Origin: Bacteroidales bacterium UBA5762
Lineage (GTDB): Bacteria > Bacteroidota > Bacteroidia > Bacteroidales > TTA-H9
NCBI GenBank assembly: GCA_002418865.1
Contig: DIEY01000039.1
Location: 1-12,826 of the forward strand
DNA length: 12,826 nt
Direction: 5' to 3'
The notes beneath the pieces are model-generated. The model saw nothing but the letters and a program-made list of their open reading frames with translations. It ran no database searches and was not told the DNA's origin. The position numbers and the translations under genes are program-made. Position 1 is the first letter of the stretch, and each line of letters begins with the position of its first letter. Shown one piece after another: positions 1 through 6,360 of this stretch.

Positions 1-38
1 GCATAGTTACCACCGAAAGAGTTACCATTACCAAGTAA
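1..38 (+). CDS. Possible C-terminal end of an upstream gene
   Basis: The frame entered at base 3 reads IVTTERVTITK and stops at TAA 36-38, 15 bases before the terminator stem. The short sequence resembles the beta-strand tail of a secreted or surface protein, but eleven residues are too few to identify a family. A second open frame, entered at base 2, stops at 53-55 and cannot be excluded. The call rests mainly on the strong terminator just downstream, which implies that a + strand transcript ends here. Confidence 0.3.
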   Translation, partial: IVTTERVTITK

Positions 39-53
39 TCGTATCTCTCTTTT

Positions 54-88
54 AAAAAAAGAGCCTCCAAAATGGGGGCTCTTTTTTT
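54..88 (+). terminator. Rho-independent terminator
   Basis: The stem GAGCCTCC (61-68) pairs with GGGGGCTC (74-81) with one G-T wobble. A run of seven A (54-60) and a run of seven T (82-88) extend it, so the structure could work in both directions. It probably ends transcription of the gene to the left and insulates the sulfotransferase that follows. An ATG at 72 sits in the loop and second stem arm and is not a credible start codon. Confidence 0.9.
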
Positions 89-105
89 ATGTCAACTAGC
101 TTGCC

Positions 106-113
106 TATTTTTG
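106..113 (+). promoter_or_regulatory. Candidate Bacteroidota -7 promoter box
   Basis: TATTTTTG fits the TAnnTTTG consensus of the Bacteroidota primary sigma factor. It lies 21 bases before the ATG at 135 and just after the terminator, where a new promoter is needed. No clear TTTG -33 element is seen at the usual distance, so the box was chosen by position and match alone. Confidence 0.45.
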
Positions 114-134
114 ATTGAGAATTGGAGTGTACAC

Positions 135-1211
135 ATGAACGACTCTCTTATCGTAAACAAACAAGAAATTCCCATTTTTTTCATTATTGGCAGGCCGCGC
201 TCAGGAACTACCTTGATAAGGACTTTACTCGATGCGCATCCCAATGTCATCGTACCCCCCGAATATCCTGTAATACCTGATCTGATCCACCGTTTCGGCT
301 TACATCCACGTTGGACACCAAAATTGAAGAAGGAATTTCTGCAAGCCTTCAAGCAACCTCAAACTTTTGAATTCTGGAATTACGATTATCTTCAAATAGA
401 TGAACAAGCCCTATTAAAAGACCTAGATGAATTGCCAATCGATACACCCATGACCAAGGTCATAAAATTGTTCTATCTTCATAGCAAAAGTGTTTTCCCA
501 AAACAAGAAATTCAATGGATTGGGGACAAAAATCCCGTATATGCTCTCTATACTCGCTTACTCATGAAATGGTTTCCTGAGGCAAAGTTTCTTTTCATTA
601 TACGTGATCCACGCGATAACTTCGTTTCTATGAAAAAATTTGATTGGGAAGCGCCAAACTCAGTAATTCAGGCATGGCGATGGAAATATATTACAAAAAT
701 GATGTTTCAACTCCATCAAAAATATCCCGAAAGAACCTTTCTGTTTCGTTATGAAGATCTGGCTTCAAAACCTCGAAATCTATTCAAAAAAATCTGTAAT
801 TTCCTCGATATCGATGATGATGAAAACGTCTTTGAGTTCTATAGAATAAGTGGCCAGGAAAATTTAGGATTTATCGAAAGAGAAACTTTTCTGAAATATC
901 ATGAAAGCCTTACCAAACCCATTAATACAGATACAATAGGCAAATGGTTATATGAGCTCCAGCCAAATGATATTGAAATATTAGAGTTGGTGGCGGGCAA
1001 ATGGCTTGAAAGAGCAGGTTATCAACGAAGATATACTAAAAAATCCATTATTTTGCCAATAAAAACCAGTCCCTTCGTAATTTATAGTTGGCTATTGTAC
1101 AAATTGATGTTAGCAGGGGAAAACATTCCATACAGTTTAAAAGTAAAATTATCTCGATTTTTGCCTTCATTGGCCAGAATCTATGGAAAAGTTGTCAAAT
1201 TAAAAAAATGA
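135..1211 (+). CDS. Sulfotransferase family protein (copy 1)
   Basis: This 358-residue protein is a PAPS-dependent sulfotransferase, expected to move a sulfuryl group from 3'-phosphoadenylyl sulfate to a hydroxyl or amine. The 5'-phosphosulfate-binding loop GRPRSGTT is at residues 19-26. GDKNP is at 130-134, as is common in the Sulfotransfer_1/3 families. The 3'-phosphate-binding segment RDPRDNFVSM is at 157-166. I see no signal peptide, so it should act in the cytoplasm. I chose the ATG at 135 because the in-frame ATG at 72 lies inside the terminator hairpin, and because residues from about 12 on match the start of the next gene. The two proteins align end to end, including a basic C-terminal tail of about 50 residues, so they are tandem duplicates. 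The acceptor is unknown; the neighbourhood suggests a glycan or lipid. Confidence 0.9.
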   Translation: MNDSLIVNKQEIPIFFIIGRPRSGTTLIRTLLDAHPNVIVPPEYPVIPDLIHRFGLHPRWTPKLKKEFLQAFKQPQTFEFWNYDYLQIDEQALLKDLDELPIDTPMTKVIKLFYLHSKSVFPKQEIQWIGDKNPVYALYTRLLMKWFPEAKFLFIIRDPRDNFVSMKKFDWEAPNSVIQAWRWKYITKMMFQLHQKYPERTFLFRYEDLASKPRNLFKKICNFLDIDDDENVFEFYRISGQENLGFIERETFLKYHESLTKPINTDTIGKWLYELQPNDIEILELVAGKWLERAGYQRRYTKKSIILPIKTSPFVIYSWLLYKLMLAGENIPYSLKVKLSRFLPSLARIYGKVVKLKK

Positions 1212-1359
1212 ATTTAAGTTAGCATATTGATAATCAATTATTCGTTAATAAATTAAAAAGTTGGCTTGTCTATAAGATTTCTGACAGGCTATTCGATAAT
1301 TGGCCAGTGGCGCTGAAGGACACATAAAGCCTATGGCTAAAACTAAATTGGTTTTTTTA

Positions 1360-1387
1360 TTTGATAATATCAGATAAAATAAATTTT
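1360..1387 (+). promoter_or_regulatory. Candidate promoter of the second sulfotransferase
   Basis: TTTG (1360-1363) is followed after 16 bases by TAAATTTT (1380-1387), one mismatch from TAnnTTTG. The spacing is slightly shorter than typical. It sits 44 bases before the ATG at 1432 in a 220-base non-coding gap, which suggests the two paralogues need not be co-transcribed. I see nothing else recognisable in 1212-1431. Confidence 0.35.
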
Positions 1388-1431
1388 TCTTACTCAACTA
1401 AACATTTAGCTAAAAAGGTTATCCCTAATAA

Positions 1432-2490
1432 ATGGGAAAGGGAAAACCACAGCTATTTTTTATATTAGGAAGGCCTCGTTCGGGAACCACTTTATTGAGA
1501 ACGCTATTGGATGCTCATCCTCAAGTGAAAGTACCTCCCGAATATCCTGTAGTATTGCAACTTTATAAGAAATATGGTAGGATTCGTCAATGGGATGAAA
1601 CAACACTCGAGGAATTTAAAAAAGACTTCAGATCACCACTATCTTCGAAAAACTGGAACTATAATTTTTTGCGCATAGATGAAAGACAATTAAATGTAGA
1701 TTTAAAAAGTCTTCTACCCAATACCACTTTTGAAGAAGTTTTCAAATGTTTCTATCTCAATTATACATCAGTAATACCTGGTAAGGAAGTTATAACTCAT
1801 ATAGGCGATAAAAATCCCATTTTTGCTACACATGCGTTTCGGCTGCATAAGATATTCCCCAATGCCAAATTTATTTTCATTTTCAGAGATTATCGGGATA
1901 ATTTTCTTTCGGTTAAAAGGTTCCGATTTGAAGCTCCTGTTTTAGCCTTGCAGGCATATAGATGGAAATATGTGGCTCGATTAGCCTATCAATTCTCTAA
2001 AAAATTTCCACTTCAAACATTCATTGCAAAATATGAAGATTTAACCAGAGAACCAGAAAAAATTTTAACCCAAATCTGCAACTTCTTAGGAATTCCTTAT
2101 GATGGACGTATGCTCGATTATTCGGCCTATTCATCAAAATATTCCGAATTTGTTGATCTTGAGTTATTAAATCAGTTTCATTCTGGACTTCAGTCTCCCA
2201 TTCAAACCTCTTCGAGTGGTAAATGGATTAAAGAAATGAAGGAAGAAGAAATCAAAACTGCCGACCAGGTGGTTGGAAGATATGCCGAAAGGATAGGATA
2301 TCTTAGAGCCAATAAAAAATTTCATCCGATTACATGGATAAAGACAACGCCATGGCAATTATATGGTTTTGTTTTATATCAAATGATGTCCATGGCCGAA
2401 TTTCTACCAGCTTCTTTAAGGCACAGCTTTTCTATGGCTTTGCCAAAACTGACCAATACTTATCATAAATGGTTCAAAAAGCAAAAGTAA
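1432..2490 (+). CDS. Sulfotransferase family protein (copy 2)
   Basis: This 352-residue protein is a paralogue of the gene at 135-1211 and has the same PAPS-binding elements: GRPRSGTT at 13-20, GDKNP at 125-129 and RDYRDNFLSV at 152-161. The stretch RTLLDAHP is identical in the two proteins, and both have PPEYPV nearby. The C-terminal third is more divergent, as expected if the two act on different acceptors or positions. The start is well supported because the phosphosulfate loop follows within 13 residues, as in the relatives. Its last 17 bases overlap the last codons of the convergent GNAT gene on the other strand, and I see no terminator between the two. Sulfotransferase is secure; the substrate is not. 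Confidence 0.9.
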   Translation: MGKGKPQLFFILGRPRSGTTLLRTLLDAHPQVKVPPEYPVVLQLYKKYGRIRQWDETTLEEFKKDFRSPLSSKNWNYNFLRIDERQLNVDLKSLLPNTTFEEVFKCFYLNYTSVIPGKEVITHIGDKNPIFATHAFRLHKIFPNAKFIFIFRDYRDNFLSVKRFRFEAPVLALQAYRWKYVARLAYQFSKKFPLQTFIAKYEDLTREPEKILTQICNFLGIPYDGRMLDYSAYSSKYSEFVDLELLNQFHSGLQSPIQTSSSGKWIKEMKEEEIKTADQVVGRYAERIGYLRANKKFHPITWIKTTPWQLYGFVLYQMMSMAEFLPASLRHSFSMALPKLTNTYHKWFKKQK

Positions 2491-3163
2491 TGCTGCCATC
2501 CACATTGGAGTATGACTCGAAATTCCCCTTCTGTCGCCTAACCAATCGAAAAAAAGGCTCGAGCTGCAAAAGAATACCCTTGGAGATATCAGAAGGTTCT
2601 ACAATCAAATAGGCTTCATCTTTCCCAGAATAAAGATGGGATATGGCTTTTCGGAGTTTTTGCGTATTTTGATGAAATGATTGTAAGGTCAGCCGATATA
2701 ATTGATTTTCTTTATCTTCCTGATTCTCGCATAAAACATACCCTAAACTCTTGTTATACTTAATAGCTCTTTCATTGCTTCTTAATACATGAGCATAAAT
2801 CACATCCCACCCCAACAGCTCAAAACACATATCTGTAATCATGATCGAAACGATGGCAGGTATGAATGTTTCATAATAATTCGTTTCCCACAAAAAAATA
2901 CCCGATTCAAGGATCTGTTTATCCCAATCGATATTTTTGGCATTAAGGAGTCCTATCTTTTTCGATTGGTAATGAATGATGAAATATAACTGATTGATGT
3001 CTTTATTGATGCTTTCGAACCATTCTCTTTGCATCTCAGGAGTAATATTTTCTCGGTATTCCATTGTTTGCCGAATCTGTTCGCTATTGCGATGCTGCCT
3101 TACCAGCTCTATATCTGCTTCCTTAAGTCTTTCGAGCACTATGTCGTATTTTATCAGTTTCAT
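2474..3163 (-). CDS. GNAT-family acyltransferase with C-terminal extension
   Basis: Residues 1 to about 160 have the layout of a GNAT N-acyltransferase of the RimJ/RimL or PseH kind. LERLKEADIELVRQHRN is a typical first strand and helix, and the VLRSNERAIKYNKSLGY segment (about 126-142) forms the acyl-donor-binding end of the fold. The remaining 70 residues (EAYLIVEPSDISKGILLQ onward) are not part of a usual GNAT domain and I do not recognise them. I chose the ATG at 3163; a TTG two codons upstream (3169) is possible. The protein is then 229 residues. It is the last gene of the operon, nine bases after the glycosyltransferase. PseH-like enzymes acylate amino groups of nucleotide sugars. Here the donor could be acetyl-CoA or the acyl-ACP made by the upstream genes; that is inference. 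Confidence 0.8.
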   Translation of the reverse strand: MKLIKYDIVLERLKEADIELVRQHRNSEQIRQTMEYRENITPEMQREWFESINKDINQLYFIIHYQSKKIGLLNAKNIDWDKQILESGIFLWETNYYETFIPAIVSIMITDMCFELLGWDVIYAHVLRSNERAIKYNKSLGYVLCENQEDKENQLYRLTLQSFHQNTQKLRKAISHLYSGKDEAYLIVEPSDISKGILLQLEPFFRLVRRQKGNFESYSNVDGSITFAF

Positions 3164-3172
3164 CTTCAATAT

Positions 3173-4099
3173 TTATTCTATGACTTTATCGATAGAAAAG
3201 GGTGGTTTACGATTTTGTACCTTATAAATTCGGCTGAGATATTCCCCAATAATCCCCAAACTGAACAAAATAATACTCGTTGAAAATAAAATAGCAACGA
3301 TTAATGAAGTATACCCAAGTGGGACGTTAAAAAACAATTTTTTAACAATATAAATGACACCGAGGATGAAACTTACAAAAGAGGCGAAAAGCCCACCATA
3401 AACCATGAGTTTAAGAGGAGCATCGGTATAGAATACCACCAAATTGGTTACCAAATGCCAAAGTTTACCAAAAGAATAGCCTGAATGATTATATTTCCGA
3501 GGTAAATGCTCAACTTCGACAAAACGAATATCTTCGGTGTACCAAAGCAGAATTTCATCTATAAAAATAAAAAACAGGGAATGCTGAACAATTTTATCGG
3601 TTATAGAACGGCGAAGTAAACGGAAAGAGGAACCCTCACCTGGTGTTTTTCTAAAATTGCGTGAAGATTTTTTAACGAGAAAACTTCCAAGATTTCTATA
3701 AAAATGATGAGCTTTTTTACCGTATGGGATACCATAAATCACATCACAAGGAGAATCTTCGAAGGCTCGAACCAAAGTAACGATTTCATGGGGTGGAGTT
3801 TGCAAATCATCGTCTATAGTGATAACTGCCTCGCCTTTGGCAAACATAAGTCCGCACAAGGTTGCATTGTGCTGGCCATAATTTCTGCTTAATCTAACTA
3901 TTTTAACATGTTGAGGATGTTGCTGCTTGAGATTTTGTAGCACTTCCCAGCTATTGTCAGTGCTTCGGTCGTCTATGAAAATAGTTTCAAAAGCCATATC
4001 CAACTCAACAAAAGCTTCTACAATTCCTTCGAAAAGCTCGATAAGAGATTCCTGGCTGTTAAAAACTGGAACTACTACGCTATATTCGGGTTGATTCAT
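3173..4099 (-). CDS. Polyprenyl-phosphate glycosyltransferase, GtrB/ArnC-like (GT2)
   Basis: This 308-residue family 2 glycosyltransferase probably transfers a sugar from a nucleotide donor to undecaprenyl phosphate on the cytoplasmic face of the inner membrane. VVPVFNSQESL (9-19) starts the GT-A fold, followed by IDDRSTDNS (42-50), RNYGQHNA (72-79, close to the RNYGQH of ArnC) and the DDDLQTPP metal-binding motif (96-103). GEGSSFRLLRR lies at 154-164. Two membrane segments follow at about 228-254 and 262-288, and the IGEYLSRIY ending is typical of GtrB and ArnC. I chose the ATG at 4099, where homology begins; an in-frame start at 4159 would add 20 unrelated residues and overlap the SDR gene. 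It lies 20 bases after the SDR stop. The sugar cannot be read from the sequence; ArnC relatives handle 4-amino sugars. Confidence 0.9.
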   Translation of the reverse strand: MNQPEYSVVVPVFNSQESLIELFEGIVEAFVELDMAFETIFIDDRSTDNSWEVLQNLKQQHPQHVKIVRLSRNYGQHNATLCGLMFAKGEAVITIDDDLQTPPHEIVTLVRAFEDSPCDVIYGIPYGKKAHHFYRNLGSFLVKKSSRNFRKTPGEGSSFRLLRRSITDKIVQHSLFFIFIDEILLWYTEDIRFVEVEHLPRKYNHSGYSFGKLWHLVTNLVVFYTDAPLKLMVYGGLFASFVSFILGVIYIVKKLFFNVPLGYTSLIVAILFSTSIILFSLGIIGEYLSRIYKVQNRKPPFSIDKVIE

Positions 4100-4119
4100 A
4101 AAATTTCGAATGAAAGATT

Positions 4120-4857
4120 TCAGCCGCCACCAAGAATCAAGCTGGTAGCAGTAATCCAACGAGAAGCATCACTCAGAAAAAAAATAATAGCATTTGCCAC
4201 ATCAACAGGATCGCCCAATCCAAGTGGTTGACGGGCTTTAATTTGTTGAATGGTTTCCTCACTGGTAGCTTCTTGCGTTTGTTCAAGCATGGGCCCTTTA
4301 ACGAAAGCAGGAGCTACGCAATTTACTCTAATTCCCTTAGGAGCCAATTCAAGAGCCAAAACACGTGCAAATCCTTCAAGCGCCGCCTTTACGCTAACAT
4401 ACATACTCCCCCCAACAAAAGGATATTTTATAGAAATAGAAGAAATAAAAACCAGAGAACAATTTCCACTGACCAGTTTTTTCTTTGCAAGCAATCTTGA
4501 AGTCAATAACACCGGAGCATTAAATCCAATGGAAAAATTCTCGGCAATATCGGCAGATTCGAGAAAGCGAACGGGTTTTAGAATACTAACACCCGTGCTA
4601 AAAATTACCCCATTCAGAGGAGGCACAGCATCAACCAAATGGTTCAATTCATCTTCGTGAGTGAGATCGGCTGGTATCATAAGATGATTATCGCCTTCAA
4701 GCTGTCGGAAAGTCTCCTCTAACCTACTAAGATTACGTCCCGTTATTATTAGCTTAGCTTCGTCTTTGCTCGCCTGAATGGCAGTCTGACGACCTAAGCC
4801 TGACGAGGCTCCTGTTACAAGAATGTTCTTCCCAGTAAGTTGAAATTCCTGAAGCAT
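4120..4857 (-). CDS. Short-chain dehydrogenase/reductase, FabG-like
   Basis: This 245-residue classical SDR has the NAD(P)-binding TGASSGLG at 15-22, DLT at 64-66, Asn113, the serine in the SSIS segment (139-142), and the catalytic pair Tyr153 and Lys157 in YVSVK. RVNCVAPAFV at 177-186 matches the FabG-type signature. The usual NNAG motif is replaced by FSTG at 86-89, a departure seen in specialised rather than housekeeping FabG proteins. Length and C-terminus are normal. It lies three bases after the KAS III stop, so it most likely reduces the 3-oxoacyl group made by that enzyme on the operon's own ACP to the 3-hydroxyacyl form. A sugar or other alcohol substrate is also possible from sequence alone. 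Confidence 0.88.
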   Translation of the reverse strand: MLQEFQLTGKNILVTGASSGLGRQTAIQASKDEAKLIITGRNLSRLEETFRQLEGDNHLMIPADLTHEDELNHLVDAVPPLNGVIFSTGVSILKPVRFLESADIAENFSIGFNAPVLLTSRLLAKKKLVSGNCSLVFISSISIKYPFVGGSMYVSVKAALEGFARVLALELAPKGIRVNCVAPAFVKGPMLEQTQEATSEETIQQIKARQPLGLGDPVDVANAIIFFLSDASRWITATSLILGGG

Positions 4858-4860
4858 AAG

Positions 4861-5916
4861 CTATAATTCTATGAGTTCAGGACAAAAAACCTTATGAAAT
4901 TCTACCGTAGCCGTTGCCCAGGACAAACCTATTCCAAAAGCCGAGAGAAGCAAAAGAAGATCGTCCTGCTGCACATGGTTTCGTAATTCTGAAACAATGG
5001 TTAAGGGTATGCTTGCAGAAGAAGTATTTCCAAATTTGTACAACGAATAAGGAACCTTTTCTTTCGGAATTTTCAGCATTTTGCGCAGCGTTTCGTTGAT
5101 GAGGCGATTTGCCTGATGAAAAATGATATAATCCACAGTGGCGAGGTCTTGCCCGCTAAAGGCGAGCAATTTATTGATGTTAGGAACCACCTCACGAAGG
5201 CTAAAATTAAAAACCTCTATACCATCGAGGGCGATATGCAAAGGGGTGCGATAAATACCAGGAGCAATTTTCTTATATTCGAATGATTTCTTAGAAACGA
5301 TGTGTCTCATTCCTCCATCCGGGATCATAATAGCCTTGTAACCCGACCCATCTCCTTCGAGGCTGAAATGCATAAGTGGCGCATCTTCGAAGCGCTCGAG
5401 TGCAGTAGCTGTACCAGCATCACCAAATAAAGGATAAGTACTTTTATCACGATAAGCCGAATTGAGTGAAGAAATATCACCTACCAGCAGCAAAGCCTTG
5501 GATAGACCAAAAGAGTTCATCATGGCAGAAGCTACGGCCAAGCCATATACATAACCCGAGCATCCCAAACTGATGTCGAGTGCAATGGCAGTAGTGGGCA
5601 ATCCCAACTTATGTTGAAGAATATTAGAAGTCTGCGGAATAAGGTAGTCGCGGGTTTGAGACACGAAGATCAAAAGTTCTATTTCAGTTGTATTCCATTG
5701 AAGACCTTCCAGCAAACTTTGAGCAGCCTTTTGACACATATCGCTCGTGGTTGTACCTTTCTCTACATGACGCCGCTTCTCAACGCCTATGGTTTTTACA
5801 AGCTGTTCCCTTTCTTTAGCCGTTACCCAGCGGTAATCATAATTAGAAACTTCTTTTCTGGGAACACAGGCAGCTAAGCCTGATACTTTAATTCCGGGAA
5901 CACTAAAAGTAGCCAT
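4861..5916 (-). CDS. 3-oxoacyl-ACP synthase III-like condensing enzyme (FabH family)
   Basis: This 351-residue thiolase-fold protein has the complete KAS III triad: Cys119 in LGCSGYVYG, His267 in FHQANRL and Asn297 in GNTSSASIP. KAS III enzymes condense an acyl-CoA starter with malonyl-ACP to give a 3-oxoacyl-ACP, with loss of CO2. The C-terminus is slightly extended beyond the usual ending after the GxG loop. It lies 16 bases after the ACP gene and three bases before the SDR gene, so the three form a minimal chain-starting set. It is more likely a pathway-specific paralogue than the housekeeping fabH, because none of the usual fatty-acid neighbours (plsX, fabD, rpmF) is present. The chain length and starter are unknown. 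Confidence 0.9.
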   Translation of the reverse strand: MATFSVPGIKVSGLAACVPRKEVSNYDYRWVTAKEREQLVKTIGVEKRRHVEKGTTTSDMCQKAAQSLLEGLQWNTTEIELLIFVSQTRDYLIPQTSNILQHKLGLPTTAIALDISLGCSGYVYGLAVASAMMNSFGLSKALLLVGDISSLNSAYRDKSTYPLFGDAGTATALERFEDAPLMHFSLEGDGSGYKAIMIPDGGMRHIVSKKSFEYKKIAPGIYRTPLHIALDGIEVFNFSLREVVPNINKLLAFSGQDLATVDYIIFHQANRLINETLRKMLKIPKEKVPYSLYKFGNTSSASIPLTIVSELRNHVQQDDLLLLLSAFGIGLSWATATVEFHKVFCPELIEL

Positions 5917-5932
5917 TTTTTAAAATTATTAA

Positions 5933-6175
5933 CTATTCATGATACCGTGATTCGATAATCTTGAAAATATCTTTTACGGTCTTCGATTTTGTTAAATCAT
6001 CGGCGTTAATAGTTACATTATATTCGGTTTTAACCATTGCAATAAGTACCAAAGCATTGATAGAGTTCCAATCGAACATTTGACGAAACGCACTTTCGGG
6101 TTTCAATTTTCCTGGTTCGAGTTCATCGAATTCATCTTCTATCTTTTTTATAAAATCATCTATATTCAAGGCCAT
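5933..6175 (-). CDS. Acyl carrier protein
   Basis: This 80-residue acidic helical protein has the length and layout of an ACP. Ser38 in DWNSINAL is the expected site of the 4'-phosphopantetheine arm. The residue before it is Asn rather than the Asp of the DSL motif of fatty-acid ACPs, a variation common in ACPs dedicated to secondary or glycan pathways. It is the first gene of the operon and starts at an ATG 24 bases from a TAAATTTG promoter box. It most likely carries the chain handled by the next two enzymes and may present it to the GNAT enzyme at the end of the operon. Some amino-acid carrier proteins look similar, but the KAS III and SDR neighbours favour an acyl chain. Confidence 0.88.
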   Translation of the reverse strand: MALNIDDFIKKIEDEFDELEPGKLKPESAFRQMFDWNSINALVLIAMVKTEYNVTINADDLTKSKTVKDIFKIIESRYHE

Positions 6176-6198
6176 AGTGAAAAATTATATTTCGATGG

Positions 6199-6206
6199 CA
6201 AATTTA
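6199..6206 (-). promoter_or_regulatory. -7 box of the ACP operon promoter
   Basis: On the minus strand this reads TAAATTTG, an exact match to TAnnTTTG, 23 bases upstream of the ACP start. That leaves a short leader of about 20 bases, usual for Bacteroidota. I see no exact TTTG -33 element at the expected distance. The same eight bases recur in the opposite orientation at 6327-6334. Confidence 0.5.
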
Positions 6207-6252
6207 AAATATTTAGTCAAGATTTCATACATATCCATCACTGAATGAAGTG

Positions 6253-6274
6253 TGCAAGCTTTGCAAAGCTTGCA
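6253..6274. repeat. 22-bp perfect palindrome, candidate operator
   Basis: The half-site TGCAAGCTTTG (6253-6263) is followed immediately by its exact reverse complement, giving 22 bp of perfect two-fold symmetry with no spacer. It sits near the middle of the 185-base gap between the divergent ACP operon and radical SAM genes, about 46 and 52 bases from the two candidate -7 boxes. The position suits a dimeric regulator controlling both units. The alternative is a genome-wide intergenic palindrome with no local role; no regulator gene is seen nearby. Confidence 0.6.
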
Positions 6275-6326
6275 GGAGTAACTCATAGCAAGAGAGGTTC
6301 TAAGAATTTAACTCCATAAATTATCG

Positions 6327-6334
6327 TAAATTTG
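6327..6334 (+). promoter_or_regulatory. -7 box of the radical SAM gene pair
   Basis: TAAATTTG matches TAnnTTTG exactly and ends 26 bases before the TTG start at 6361. TTTA at 6307-6310, 16 bases upstream, is a weak -33 candidate. It mirrors the box of the divergent ACP operon. Confidence 0.5.
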
Positions 6335-6360
6335 GCGTTTGTACTATTTTTATTTACTCG

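Noticed and set aside
72..134. An upstream in-frame ATG at 72 that would add 21 residues to the first sulfotransferase
   Set aside because: The ATG lies inside a strong terminator hairpin, the added residues have no counterpart in the paralogue, and a promoter box follows at 106-113.
4100..4159. A longer start for the glycosyltransferase at 4159
   Set aside because: It would overlap the SDR gene by 40 bases, and the 20 extra residues do not resemble the family, which begins at the ATG at 4099.
4250..4660. A 136-codon open frame on the + strand opposite the SDR gene
   Set aside because: It lies wholly antisense to a gene with complete SDR motifs and its translation shows no recognisable domain.
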